Shown here one piece after another: positions 9,324-16,650 of a DNA stretch of 64,000 bases; position 1 is the stretch's first letter, and every line of letters starts with the position of its first letter. Below the pieces are notes generated by a model, which was not told the origin of the DNA, searched no databases, and worked only from the letters and a program-made list of their open reading frames with translations. A program made the position numbers and the translations under genes. The DNA is from Bacteroidetes bacterium 43-93 (lineage in GTDB: Bacteria > Bacteroidota > Bacteroidia > Chitinophagales > Chitinophagaceae), in NCBI GenBank assembly GCA_001897855.1, contig MKUO01000021.1:62001-126000 (forward strand), given 5' to 3'.

Positions 9324-9704
9324 ATGAAAAGAATATGGGTGTTACTATTGGTTGTATTAACTACAATCCACGCGCAGGCGCAGGATAAAAACGTGCCCAA
9401 ATTATCGCCAATTACACGCCAATACCTTCAGAAAGTAAAGCAATCGGGTAATCATGGCTACGTTCCCGGCTATATATACAAAACGATAGAAGGTAAGCAA
9501 TACATGAGCGGCATGGTAAAGGTGCGTGATCCCCATGTAGAAACGGCGATGAAAAAGCTTGGGGTAAAGATCGGTACTAAAGCAGGTAATGTATGGACGG
9601 TTCAGGTCCCGGTTCCCAAAGTGAAAAAATTTACAACCCTGAAGGGGATTGAATATATACAGCTGGACGAGCCTGTTACGAAACCTGCTGCTGAAAGTAA
9701 ATAA
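9324..9704 (+). CDS. Small exported protein resembling a free-standing peptidase prodomain (I9-like)
   Basis: A 126-residue protein with a clear signal peptide (MKRIWVLLLVVLTTIHAQAQ). The mature part has a pattern like the N-terminal propeptides of Bacteroidota S8 subtilases: TRQYLQKVKQ, a G-Y-I-Y-K segment, a conserved-looking K-K-L-G-V-K-I-G-T-K-A-G-N-V-W-T-V-Q-V-P turn, and K-G-I-E-Y-I-Q-L-D-E-P at the end. Here no catalytic domain follows; the frame ends at 9704. It could be a trans-acting protease inhibitor or chaperone. The neighbouring protease (7380-9260) is a metzincin, not an S8 enzyme, so any partnership is inference. Confidence 0.6.
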   Translation: MKRIWVLLLVVLTTIHAQAQDKNVPKLSPITRQYLQKVKQSGNHGYVPGYIYKTIEGKQYMSGMVKVRDPHVETAMKKLGVKIGTKAGNVWTVQVPVPKVKKFTTLKGIEYIQLDEPVTKPAAESK

Positions 9705-9779
9705 CCGGCAATTCAGATATTCATTAATTCATTTTGTTATATATGTGCATAAAAACGGCCATTTATATGACAGTTTCTT

Positions 9780-9810
9780 TTTGAGAATGTCAGTTTATGG
9801 CGTACTTTTG
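9780..9810 (+). promoter_or_regulatory. Full-consensus promoter of atpG
   Basis: TTTG (9780-9783), exactly 19 nt, then TACTTTTG (9803-9810) matches TTTG-N19-TAnnTTTG. The transcript leader before the ATG at 9850 is about 30-35 nt. Confidence 0.78.
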
Positions 9811-9849
9811 CGCCCAGTTTAACATTGAATTTCAATATATATTTAATAT

Positions 9850-10731
9850 ATGTCGGGACAGCTTAAGGAAGTAAGGAACAGGATCAAGTCGGTAACTTCT
9901 ACCCAGCAGATCACAAAAGCCATGAAAATGGTAAGTGCTGCTAAGTTGCGCCGTGCGCAGGATGCTATTTTGCAAATGCGCCCTTATGCGCAAAAACTGC
10001 AGGAAATGCTCAGCAATATTGCCAGCAGTGCCTCCGGCGATATGGAAATGCCGCTTGCTGATGAGCGTGCTGTGGAAAGAGTATTGCTGATACCTATCAC
10101 CAGCGATCGCGGTCTGTGCGGTGCTTACAATTCAAATGTTATCAAGGCTACCCGCGCTTTGATCGCTGAGAAATATGCTACCCAGTTTGCTAAAGGCAAT
10201 GTAACGATCCTGCCAATAGGCAAAAAAGGATACGAGTATTTTGTCCGTAACAACTATAAAGTTGTAGATGATTTTTGGACTATCTTCTCCGAGCTGACGT
10301 TTGATAATGTGAAGAATGCTGCTGTGTATGCCCAAAAAGCATTTTTGAATAAAGAAGTTGATAAGGTTGAGATTATTTACAGCCAGTTCAAAAACGCTGC
10401 TACCCAGATGTTTGTTGCAGAGCCATACCTGCCAATCCCTAAAGTGGAAGGTAATGAAAGCAAAAAGAACTCTGATTTCATCTACGAGCCTTCAAAAGAA
10501 ACATTGCTGCTGGAACTGATGCCTAAGATCCTGAATACGCAGGTGTACAAAGCCGTTCTGGATGCAAATGCCTCTGAACACGGTGCCCGTATGACGGCAA
10601 TGGATAAAGCAAGTGAAAATGCGAATGAAATGTTGCGTAACCTGAAGATATCTTACAACCGTGCACGCCAGGCAGCTATTACTACCGAGCTTACCGAGAT
10701 CGTAAGTGGTGCTGCTGCCCTGCAAGGCTAA
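9850..10731 (+). CDS. atpG: F0F1 ATP synthase subunit gamma
   Basis: A 293-residue central-stalk subunit of the F1 sector, which couples proton flow through F0 to ATP synthesis. The N-terminus has the conserved rotor helix KSVTSTQQITKAMKMVSAAK. The C-terminal helix MTAMDKASENANEM, followed by YNRARQAAITTELTEIVSGA, is the family signature. The length is normal. Here it is monocistronic with its own promoter and terminator, and no other atp gene is in the window, so atpG is separated from its usual atpH-atpA neighbours or sits just apart from them. Confidence 0.97.
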   Translation: MSGQLKEVRNRIKSVTSTQQITKAMKMVSAAKLRRAQDAILQMRPYAQKLQEMLSNIASSASGDMEMPLADERAVERVLLIPITSDRGLCGAYNSNVIKATRALIAEKYATQFAKGNVTILPIGKKGYEYFVRNNYKVVDDFWTIFSELTFDNVKNAAVYAQKAFLNKEVDKVEIIYSQFKNAATQMFVAEPYLPIPKVEGNESKKNSDFIYEPSKETLLLELMPKILNTQVYKAVLDANASEHGARMTAMDKASENANEMLRNLKISYNRARQAAITTELTEIVSGAAALQG

Positions 10732-10754
10732 TTGCTTCTTTATATAAGTCTTTT

Positions 10755-10785
10755 AAAACCGCCGGAATGCCGGCGGTTTTTTATT
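10755..10785 (+). terminator. Rho-independent terminator after atpG
   Basis: AAACCGCCGG / CCGGCGGTTT, a 10-bp stem with loop AATG, followed by T residues, 24 nt after the atpG stop. Confidence 0.92.
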
Positions 10786-10807
10786 TTAGCCTAAGGTTTA
10801 TTCCTAT

Positions 10808-10815
10808 TAACTTTG
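10808..10815 (+). promoter_or_regulatory. -7 promoter element giving a leaderless or near-leaderless permease mRNA
   Basis: TAACTTTG matches TAnnTTTG and ends exactly 7 nt before the ATG at 10823. TTTTA at 10784-10788 is a poor -33 match at the right distance. Confidence 0.5.
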
Positions 10816-10822
10816 GCGCTGC

Positions 10823-12070
10823 ATGTTGCAGCTTATCTTCAATCTGTCTTTGGCCCTCCGCGCTATACGGGTTAATAAACTCCGTACTGCGTTAACGGTT
10901 ACTATTATTGGCCTGGGTATTATGGCGCTCGTTGGCATCCTTACCGCTATTGAGGTAATGAAGGCGAGTGTATATACCAATTTCAGCAGCATGGGTTCCA
11001 ATACCTTCCAGATCACCAGCGATATGATCAAAAAGAAGCGCCGGGGCCATGGGGTGAGTATCAATATTAACGAAGGGAAGAATATTAAGTACGACGAGGC
11101 TAAAGCTTTTAAAGAACGCTACCGGTTTCCGGGCAGCATCGTTGGGATTTCCATGTCGGGTACAGGTACCGCTATTGTAGAATATGGATCAGAGAAGACA
11201 AATCCCAATATTAGCGTAATGGGGGTAGATGATAGCTACCTGAAGATATCAGATACAAAACTGGAAGCCGGGCGTAATTTCTCAGCCTACGAGCAGCAGT
11301 ATGGCTCCTATGTGTGCATCCTCGGTAATGCGGTTGCGCAGAAGCTTTTTAAGCAGAAATACAAATCTGCAATAGGTAAAATGGTGTCCGTAGGGGAGGG
11401 TAAATATGTTGTTGTAGGTGTATCTGAAGCTAAGGGTGGGAGCATGATTATGAATAGCGACAACCTGGTGCAGATTCCCCTCAATAATGGCCGCATGGTT
11501 TATGGGAACAATGAGCGGTATGTATTAAATGTAATGGTAAGCAACATCCACCAAAAGGATATTGCAGCCCAGGAAGCAGAAGGTTTGTTTCGTGTGGTAA
11601 GAAAGGTTCCAGTAGGCGTCAGCAATGATTTCGAAATAGAACAAAATGATAGCCTTGCCGAAATGGTATTGGATAGCATTAAGTATATAAGCTGGGCGGC
11701 CCTGGTAATAGGTGTTGTAACGCTTCTTGGCTCTGTAGTAGGCCTTATGAATATAATGCTGGTATCTGTAGCTGAGCGGACCAGGGAGATAGGCGTAAGC
11801 AAGGCTCTGGGGGCTAAGTCTTCCACCATCAAGCAGCAGTTTCTTACAGAGGCTATTATGATCAGCCTGTTTGGCGGTATTGTCGGGGTGGTAATGGGTA
11901 TGCTGGTAGGTAACTTGTTCGGGTTGATATTTCACACTCCTTTTATTGTGCCCTGGTTATGGATCACTGTGGGCGTCAGCCTGTGTGCAATAGTGGGTAT
12001 CATTTCGGGTATCTATCCTGCCATAAAAGCTTCCAGGCTCGATCCTATAGAAGCCCTGAGGTATGAATAA
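10823..12070 (+). CDS. ABC transporter permease, MacB/FtsX type
   Basis: A 415-residue inner-membrane permease with the MacB layout. One N-terminal membrane helix (about 22-42, TALTVTIIGLGIMALVGIL) is followed by a large periplasmic MacB_PCD domain (about 45-275), then three C-terminal FtsX-domain helices: WAALVIGVVTLLGSVVGLM, a central pair around LFGGIVGVVMGMLVG, and LWITVGVSLCAIVGIISGIY. AERTREIGVSKALGA is the coupling motif, and the ending SRLDPIEALRYE is typical. Such permeases work with a MacB-type ATPase, often in lipoprotein or drug export. No ATPase gene lies beside it. rsgA follows after 15 nt. Confidence 0.88.
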   Translation: MLQLIFNLSLALRAIRVNKLRTALTVTIIGLGIMALVGILTAIEVMKASVYTNFSSMGSNTFQITSDMIKKKRRGHGVSININEGKNIKYDEAKAFKERYRFPGSIVGISMSGTGTAIVEYGSEKTNPNISVMGVDDSYLKISDTKLEAGRNFSAYEQQYGSYVCILGNAVAQKLFKQKYKSAIGKMVSVGEGKYVVVGVSEAKGGSMIMNSDNLVQIPLNNGRMVYGNNERYVLNVMVSNIHQKDIAAQEAEGLFRVVRKVPVGVSNDFEIEQNDSLAEMVLDSIKYISWAALVIGVVTLLGSVVGLMNIMLVSVAERTREIGVSKALGAKSSTIKQQFLTEAIMISLFGGIVGVVMGMLVGNLFGLIFHTPFIVPWLWITVGVSLCAIVGIISGIYPAIKASRLDPIEALRYE

Positions 12071-12085
12071 AACGAAAGCAGCAAC

Positions 12086-13024
12086 ATGGCCAAAGAACTG
12101 GAAGGACTGATATATAAATCTACAGGTAGCTGGTATATTGCTAAAGATGAAGCTGGCCAGCTATGGAATCTGCGTATTAAAGGCCGCTTTAAGGTAGATA
12201 AGGATATATCTTCTACCAATCCCATAGCTGTAGGCGATAGAGTAACGTTCGAGGTGGAAGATGAAGCTACTAATACAGGGACTATATCTGCAATAACAGA
12301 CCGGCATAATTATATTGTCCGGGTTTCTCCGCACAACAGGCACCAGAAACATATTGTTGCTTCTAATCTTGATGCTGCGATGGTGATGGCTACCATTCGG
12401 GAGCCGCGCACATCTAATGGCTTCATAGATCGCTTTCTCATTACGGCAGAAGCTTATCATATACCTGCAATAGTAGTCATCAACAAGATAGATGTGCTTA
12501 AGCCTAAAGATCAGGATCAATTAGCGCATTGGCAGGACATGTATAGGGATGCAGGCTATGAAGTATATGCAATAAGTACATTGCTGCCCGAAACAATCGA
12601 AATATTGAAGGCGCGGCTGCATAATATCACTACTTTGTTCAGCGGTCACTCCGGTGTTGGCAAAAGCACGCTTATTAATTTATTGATACCCGGTAAAGAT
12701 CTTGTAACTCAAGAGGTGTCGGGTTACAGTGGCAAAGGCCAGCATACCACCACGTTTGCAGAGATGTTCGACTTGCCGGGAGGCGGTCGCATTATAGATA
12801 CGCCCGGGGTAAAAGAGTTCGGCCTAATAGATTTTGAAAAGGAAGAACTGGCTCAGTATTTTCCCGAAATGAGAAGGGTGATGTCCGGTTGTAAATTCAA
12901 TAATTGCCTGCATGTAAACGAGCCGGGCTGTGCGGTTAAGGATGCGGTTAATAATGGTGTAATTACTATAGATCGCTATGCCAGTTATCTGACCATTCTT
13001 GATACTATTGAGAAGAAATGGTAG
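12086..13024 (+). CDS. rsgA: Ribosome small subunit-dependent GTPase A
   Basis: A 312-residue circularly permuted GTPase that checks late 30S subunit maturation. An N-terminal OB fold (about 1-75) is followed by the GTPase domain in permuted order: NKID (133-136, G4), the P-loop GHSGVGKST (187-195, G1), and DTPG (G3). The C-terminal zinc finger is C-K-F-N-N-C-L-H...C. The order G4-G1-G3 and the zinc knuckle are diagnostic for RsgA/YjeQ. It follows the permease by 15 nt and overlaps a spurious upstream extension of the DUF4286 frame, so the three probably share a transcript. Confidence 0.96.
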   Translation: MAKELEGLIYKSTGSWYIAKDEAGQLWNLRIKGRFKVDKDISSTNPIAVGDRVTFEVEDEATNTGTISAITDRHNYIVRVSPHNRHQKHIVASNLDAAMVMATIREPRTSNGFIDRFLITAEAYHIPAIVVINKIDVLKPKDQDQLAHWQDMYRDAGYEVYAISTLLPETIEILKARLHNITTLFSGHSGVGKSTLINLLIPGKDLVTQEVSGYSGKGQHTTTFAEMFDLPGGGRIIDTPGVKEFGLIDFEKEELAQYFPEMRRVMSGCKFNNCLHVNEPGCAVKDAVNNGVITIDRYASYLTILDTIEKKW

Positions 13025-13065
13025 CTATCTATTCAATAATACGTTTTTTTTATTTTAATAATGCT

Positions 13066-13368
13066 ATGATAATATACAATGTTACGGTAAAGGTGGAGAG
13101 CGATATAGCGGATGAATGGGTAAGCTGGATGAAAAAAGAGCATATGCCCGACCTGATGACTACAGGTTTATTTACGGATAGCAGGCTGTGCAGGCTGCTG
13201 GAGCAGGATGAGCTGGAAGGCCGCACTTATGTAGCACAGTATTTCTGTAACAGTATAGATGATTACAACAGGTATATTTCAGATCATGCTCAGGGGATGA
13301 GGGATAAGGGTTTCGCCCGGTTTGGCAATAAGTTTATCGCCTTTCGTACTATAATGGAAATTGAGTAA
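13066..13368 (+). CDS. DUF4286 family protein
   Basis: A 100-residue cytosolic protein beginning MIIYNVTVKVESDIADEW. The pattern I-Y-N-V-T-V-K-V, WVSWMKKEHMPDLMTTGLF and YVAQYFCNSIDDYNRYISDH, with a basic FGNKFIAFRTIMEIE end, matches the Bacteroidota DUF4286 family, a small ferredoxin-like alpha/beta fold of unknown function. The ATG at 13066 gives the usual family length; the upstream ATG at 13018 overlaps the rsgA end and adds a hydrophobic stretch unlike the family. It lies 41 nt after rsgA. Confidence 0.8.
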   Translation: MIIYNVTVKVESDIADEWVSWMKKEHMPDLMTTGLFTDSRLCRLLEQDELEGRTYVAQYFCNSIDDYNRYISDHAQGMRDKGFARFGNKFIAFRTIMEIE

Positions 13369-13447
13369 TAAACCTATGATCAATATCCTGAAACGCACTG
13401 TTTTCGGGGATTTCAACAAAGCAAAATTCTTGCCAATATGACGCAAG

Positions 13448-13494
13448 CCGCTATGGATAAGGCTTTTTTAATGGGGAGCTATCCCCATTAGCGG
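13448..13494. repeat. Nested inverted repeat in the rsgA/DUF4286-HU intergenic region
   Basis: An inner hairpin, AATGGGGA (13470-13477) / TCCCCATT (13482-13489) with loop GCTA, sits inside a wider inverted pair, CCGCTA (13448-13453) / TAGCGG (13489-13494). T runs precede rather than follow it on the plus strand, so it is not a normal terminator. It may be a structured leader or non-coding RNA, or a degenerate repeat unit. Confidence 0.45.
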
Positions 13495-13501
13495 CAAGTA
13501 A

Positions 13502-13510
13502 TGTGGATAA
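13502..13510 (-). promoter_or_regulatory. Perfect DnaA box upstream of HU
   Basis: TGTGGATAA is the exact reverse complement of the DnaA box TTATCCACA. An AT-rich tract (13545-13570) separates it from a second perfect box at 13599-13607. Confidence 0.55.
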
Positions 13511-13566
13511 AATCCGTAAAAGGGCTGCTGGTAAGGGTTTTAGGCGATTAATTTTTTTAAGGGATA

Positions 13567-13597
13567 TTTGGAAGTGTTCTAAAGGTGAGTATATTTG
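13567..13597 (+). promoter_or_regulatory. Full-consensus promoter of the HU gene
   Basis: TTTG (13567-13570), exactly 19 nt, then TATATTTG (13590-13597). The predicted leader to the ATG at 13642 is roughly 40 nt. A perfect DnaA box overlaps the predicted transcription start. Confidence 0.82.
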
Positions 13598-13598
13598 T

Positions 13599-13607
13599 TT
13601 ATCCACA
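13599..13607 (+). promoter_or_regulatory. Perfect DnaA box at the HU transcription start
   Basis: TTATCCACA begins 2 nt after the HU -7 element, so bound DnaA would cover the start site. It faces the opposite way to the box at 13502-13510. Confidence 0.55.
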
Positions 13608-13641
13608 AGAAATTAATTATCTCACAACTAAACACACTACA

Positions 13642-13929
13642 ATGAACAAAGCAGAATTGATCGACAAGGTTGCTAAAGACGCCGGTGTTACTAAAACACA
13701 AGCTAATGACGCATTGGATTCTTTCACAAATGCAGTTGTCGCAGCTCTGAAAAAAGGCGATCGCGTTACATTGGTTGGTTTTGGTACATTCTCAGTATCT
13801 GAGCGTTCTGCCCGCAACGGCCGCAACCCTCAAACTGGCGAAGTGATCAAGATCAAAGCGCGCAAAGTTCCAAAATTCAAAGCTGGTAAAGAATTCTCAG
13901 CTAAAATCGCTAGCGGCAAAAGCAAATAA
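13642..13929 (+). CDS. hup: HU family DNA-binding protein
   Basis: A 95-residue nucleoid protein that bends and compacts DNA as a dimer. MNKAELIDKVAKDAGVTKTQ starts the helical body. The beta-arm region carries GFGTFSVSERSARNGRNPQTG (the signature G-F-G-x-F and R-x-G-R-N-P), followed by KARKVPKFKAGKEF. The lysine-rich, GC-even coding sequence is typical of a highly expressed gene. The ATG at 13642 gives the canonical N-terminus; the longer frame from 13585 lies partly upstream of the predicted transcript start. A terminator follows at 13951-13986. Confidence 0.97.
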   Translation: MNKAELIDKVAKDAGVTKTQANDALDSFTNAVVAALKKGDRVTLVGFGTFSVSERSARNGRNPQTGEVIKIKARKVPKFKAGKEFSAKIASGKSK

Positions 13930-13950
13930 TTTGTCTGCGAAATGATTCCA

Positions 13951-13986
13951 AAAAGCAGGGAGCGCAAGTTTCTTGCTTTTTTTTAT
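13951..13986 (+). terminator. Terminator after HU
   Basis: GCAAG (13964-13968), loop TTT, CTTGC (13972-13976), then a run of eight T. A wider alternative stem, AAAAGCA / TGCTTTT, uses the same region. Confidence 0.75.
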
Positions 13987-14009
13987 TTTTGCAATCTAAA
14001 TTCTTAATT

Positions 14010-14126
14010 ATGGGTAGAGGCGATAAACGCACAAAACGCGGCAAAATAGCTATAGGTAGCTTTGGTAAAAAGCGCCCTGCTAAGGTTGCCATCACCGGCG
14101 CAAAAGCTGCTGAAAAGAAAGCATAA
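14010..14126 (+). CDS. 30S ribosomal protein THX
   Basis: A 38-residue, very basic protein reading M-G-R-G-D-K-R-T-K-R-G-K-I then G-S-F-G-K-K-R-P. This is the signature of ribosomal protein Thx (bTHX), the small peptide that sits in the head of the 30S subunit in Thermus and is widespread in Bacteroidota. The Ala/Lys-rich tail is longer than the Thermus form. A TATTTTTG element at 13984-13991 sits 18 nt before the ATG, so it may have its own promoter inside the HU terminator region. A strong terminator follows at 14147. Confidence 0.93.
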   Translation: MGRGDKRTKRGKIAIGSFGKKRPAKVAITGAKAAEKKA

Positions 14127-14146
14127 TATATGCCTTAATGATTTAA

Positions 14147-14180
14147 GTGCCCGCAGGTATTACCCGCGGGCATTTCTTTT
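14147..14180 (+). terminator. Rho-independent terminator after the THX gene
   Basis: GTGCCCGC / GCGGGCAT, an 8-bp stem with one G-T end pair, followed by TTTCTTTTT, about 20 nt after the THX stop. Confidence 0.85.
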
Positions 14181-14234
14181 TGTAAACAAACTGTTATTGC
14201 CCTGCAGTGCATGGTTTTTCTTTCTCATTTGGCC

Positions 14235-14242
14235 TAAGTTTG
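14235..14242 (+). promoter_or_regulatory. Possible -7 element for the UDP-GlcNAc epimerase
   Basis: TAAGTTTG fits TAnnTTTG and ends 26 nt before the ATG at 14269. No matching -33 element is seen at 19 nt. Confidence 0.35.
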
Positions 14243-14268
14243 CTGCCTGATACATTAATTGCTGTTTT

Positions 14269-15252
14269 ATGTCTGCTTTTCATACAAAAGATATTTCCCA
14301 GAATACATTCCTGGTAACGGGTGGTGCAGGGTTTATAGGCTCTCACATTACCGAATACCTGCTCAAAAATGGGGCTGGTAAGGTTCGCGTGCTCGATAAC
14401 TTTCTCACAGGTTTGAGAGAGAACATCGACCTCTTCTCCGGCTATTCCAACTTTGAATTTATAGAAGGAGATATTCGTGATTTCGAAACCTGCAAAAAGG
14501 CTTGTGATGGAGTAGATTATGTATCGCACCAAGCAGCCTTAGGTTCTGTGCCACGTTCGGTTAAAGACCCGGTTACCAGCAACGAGGTGAATGTAAGCGG
14601 CTTCCTGAATATGATAACTGCTGCAAAAGATGCCGGAGTAAAGAGTTTTGTATATGCTTCCTCTTCTTCTGTTTATGGCGATGAGCCTAACCTGCCTAAA
14701 ACAGAAGACAGGGTAGGTAATCCATTGTCTCCGTATGCTGTTACCAAGAAGACGAATGAACTCTATGCAGATGTATTTGCAAAACTATATGGAATGAATG
14801 TAGTTGGGCTTCGTTACTTCAACGTATTCGGCCCAAGGCAAGATCCTAATGGCCCATACGCTGCTGTAATACCTCTATTCGTGAGTGGCATATTAAGCCA
14901 AACTCCTGTGTATATAAATGGAGATGGCGAGCAAACACGGGATTTCACTTATGTAGATAACGCGGTACAGGCAAATATACGTGGTATGCTTACAGATAAT
15001 ACGGATGCTTTCGGGCAGGCATATAATGTAGCGGTAGGCGAAAATTTCTCGGTTAATTTTCTATACGAATCTATACGTGAAATGCTGGGTAAAGACCACC
15101 AACCTACTTATCGTGAAGAGCGTGCCGGTGATATTCGCAATTCTTTGGCAGATATTACTAAGGCCAGCAAGCTGTTAGGTTATCAGCCTACTAAGCGGTT
15201 CCTGGATGGGTTGCAGCAAACCGTAGCCTTCTTCAAAGAGATTTATCAATAA
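14269..15252 (+). CDS. wbpP: UDP-N-acetylglucosamine 4-epimerase, WbpP/TviC type
   Basis: A 327-residue extended SDR enzyme that interconverts UDP-GlcNAc and UDP-GalNAc (or their uronic acids) for surface polysaccharide synthesis. The NAD-binding motif is TGGAGFIGSH (residues 17-26). SSSSVYGD supplies the catalytic Ser region and SPYAVTKK the Y-x-x-x-K pair. LRYFNVFGPRQDPNGPYAAV and the QTRDFTYV segment are characteristic of the WbpP/TviC subgroup. It opens the polysaccharide region and converges on a glycosyltransferase, with one base between their stops. GalE or a UDP-glucuronate epimerase are less likely alternatives. Confidence 0.85.
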   Translation: MSAFHTKDISQNTFLVTGGAGFIGSHITEYLLKNGAGKVRVLDNFLTGLRENIDLFSGYSNFEFIEGDIRDFETCKKACDGVDYVSHQAALGSVPRSVKDPVTSNEVNVSGFLNMITAAKDAGVKSFVYASSSSVYGDEPNLPKTEDRVGNPLSPYAVTKKTNELYADVFAKLYGMNVVGLRYFNVFGPRQDPNGPYAAVIPLFVSGILSQTPVYINGDGEQTRDFTYVDNAVQANIRGMLTDNTDAFGQAYNVAVGENFSVNFLYESIREMLGKDHQPTYREERAGDIRNSLADITKASKLLGYQPTKRFLDGLQQTVAFFKEIYQ

Positions 15253-15253
15253 G

Positions 15254-16492
15254 CTATTTAACCAGCATAGATGCCTTACCTGATGCAAGTCGGTAAGGCA
15301 CTCCTTTTTTATCCATAAGCGAGCAGTAATAATCGCTCATGTCGCCAACCAGTCTTTGATAAGAGAACTTCCCCTGTACAAAGTTTTGTCCTCGTGTTCC
15401 GAACAGAACCCTTTGTTGGGGATTGCTGATGAGTTGTAACAGTGCTTCCGCAAAAATGATTGCATTATCGGGTTCTGTGATATAGCCACATTGATTATCA
15501 ATCACCACGTCTCCTACGCCGCCAACATTGGTAGATACTACCGGGCGGCCTGCAGCCTGTGCTTCTATAAGCGATACCGGCGTGCCTTCATTGTGAGATG
15601 TGAGTGCTACGATATCGAGCCCCGCAAGTACTACATCCATATCTGTAAGCCACGACGTGCATATGGCTGTTGCTTCCCGCTTTTGCTCGGGATAGTAGGC
15701 GTAATCAATGCCGGCTTCTTTAAATTCGGCTTCCATTTGCGTCCGCATGTCGCCATCGCCAATGATGATGAACTTAACGTTCGCATCAGTTTGCTCGAGC
15801 ACTTTCTTTGCGGCAGCTACAAACATGCTATGATTTTTTACAGGTACTATACGTCCTATAATGCCGATAGCAATATCATTATCCTGAAGAAAATATTTGC
15901 TCCTGAATTCAGCCCTTTTTATTTCCTGGTGCAGCCGGAATTTATCAAGATCCAAACCAAGTGGAATGATCTTCATCTTATCTTCTTCACATATCTTATA
16001 TACCTGCGTCAGTTCTTGCTTTTGTTTCTCGCTAATTGCTATAATACCTGTAGACCGGTTTGCAAGATATCGTTCTATCTGTATGAAAGCGTTACTCTTC
16101 CATTTGCTGAAATAACTATGGAATACGTGACCATGAAAGGTATGCACAATCACAGGCACTTTACAGGCATCTGCAGCCAGTCGGCCAACAAGACCTGATT
16201 TTGCTGCATGGGTGTGAACTATATCGGGTCGAAATTTTTCTATCAACCTCTTGATCTTACGATAAGCAATGCCGTCATCAATGGGGCTGATGTCGCGTTT
16301 CATTTCCCTTACCTCTACAGGGGTAATGCCCAGGTCCATGCTTAGATGGTCTGCATCCTGCTCATGGTCATCCTTACCGCCAATAATAAGCATGGTTTCA
16401 AAATCAGGAGCCATATACCGGGTGAGGTAAGTAGCGTTAATGGCAGGGCCGCCTATGATCAGTCTATTGAGTATTCTTAAAACCCTTGGCAT
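15254..16492 (-). CDS. Glycosyltransferase family 4 (GT-B fold)
   Basis: A 412-residue retaining GT-B glycosyltransferase, cytosolic face. The glycine-rich N-terminal loop is NRLIIGGPAINATY, the acceptor-side HTHAAKSGLVGRLAA follows, and the donor-site E-x7-E motif is in HNEGTPVSLIEAQAAGRPVV. IGRIVPVKNHSMFVAAA marks the start of the nucleotide-binding domain. It is transcribed in the same direction as asnB, 158 nt downstream of it, with a possible promoter between (16560-16567). Its sugar and acceptor are unknown; the setting points to surface polysaccharide assembly. Confidence 0.88.
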   Translation of the reverse strand: MPRVLRILNRLIIGGPAINATYLTRYMAPDFETMLIIGGKDDHEQDADHLSMDLGITPVEVREMKRDISPIDDGIAYRKIKRLIEKFRPDIVHTHAAKSGLVGRLAADACKVPVIVHTFHGHVFHSYFSKWKSNAFIQIERYLANRSTGIIAISEKQKQELTQVYKICEEDKMKIIPLGLDLDKFRLHQEIKRAEFRSKYFLQDNDIAIGIIGRIVPVKNHSMFVAAAKKVLEQTDANVKFIIIGDGDMRTQMEAEFKEAGIDYAYYPEQKREATAICTSWLTDMDVVLAGLDIVALTSHNEGTPVSLIEAQAAGRPVVSTNVGGVGDVVIDNQCGYITEPDNAIIFAEALLQLISNPQQRVLFGTRGQNFVQGKFSYQRLVGDMSDYYCSLMDKKGVPYRLASGKASMLVK

Positions 16493-16559
16493 CTTTGTTT
16501 CTTCTGGTGCAGCCCTGGGGCATGATGACTGCAGTGGTATAGTAACGATTTATTCGCTT

Positions 16560-16567
16560 CAAAGTTA
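16560..16567 (-). promoter_or_regulatory. Possible -7 element for the GT4 gene at 15254-16492
   Basis: On the minus strand it reads TAACTTTG (TAnnTTTG). A TTTA sits near the -33 position. The inferred leader is about 60 nt. Confidence 0.35.
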
Positions 16568-16650
16568 TGCCTATATGTTCACAATGTAAAGGCGGTAAGC
16601 CTTTTGGAAGCAGCATTAACCGCTAAATAACATGTAGGGAGCTTGAACTG

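Noticed and set aside
15491-16198. Plus-strand open frame opposite the GT4 gene at 15254-16492
   Set aside because: It is antisense to a gene with intact GT4 motifs; the composition looks like a reverse translation.
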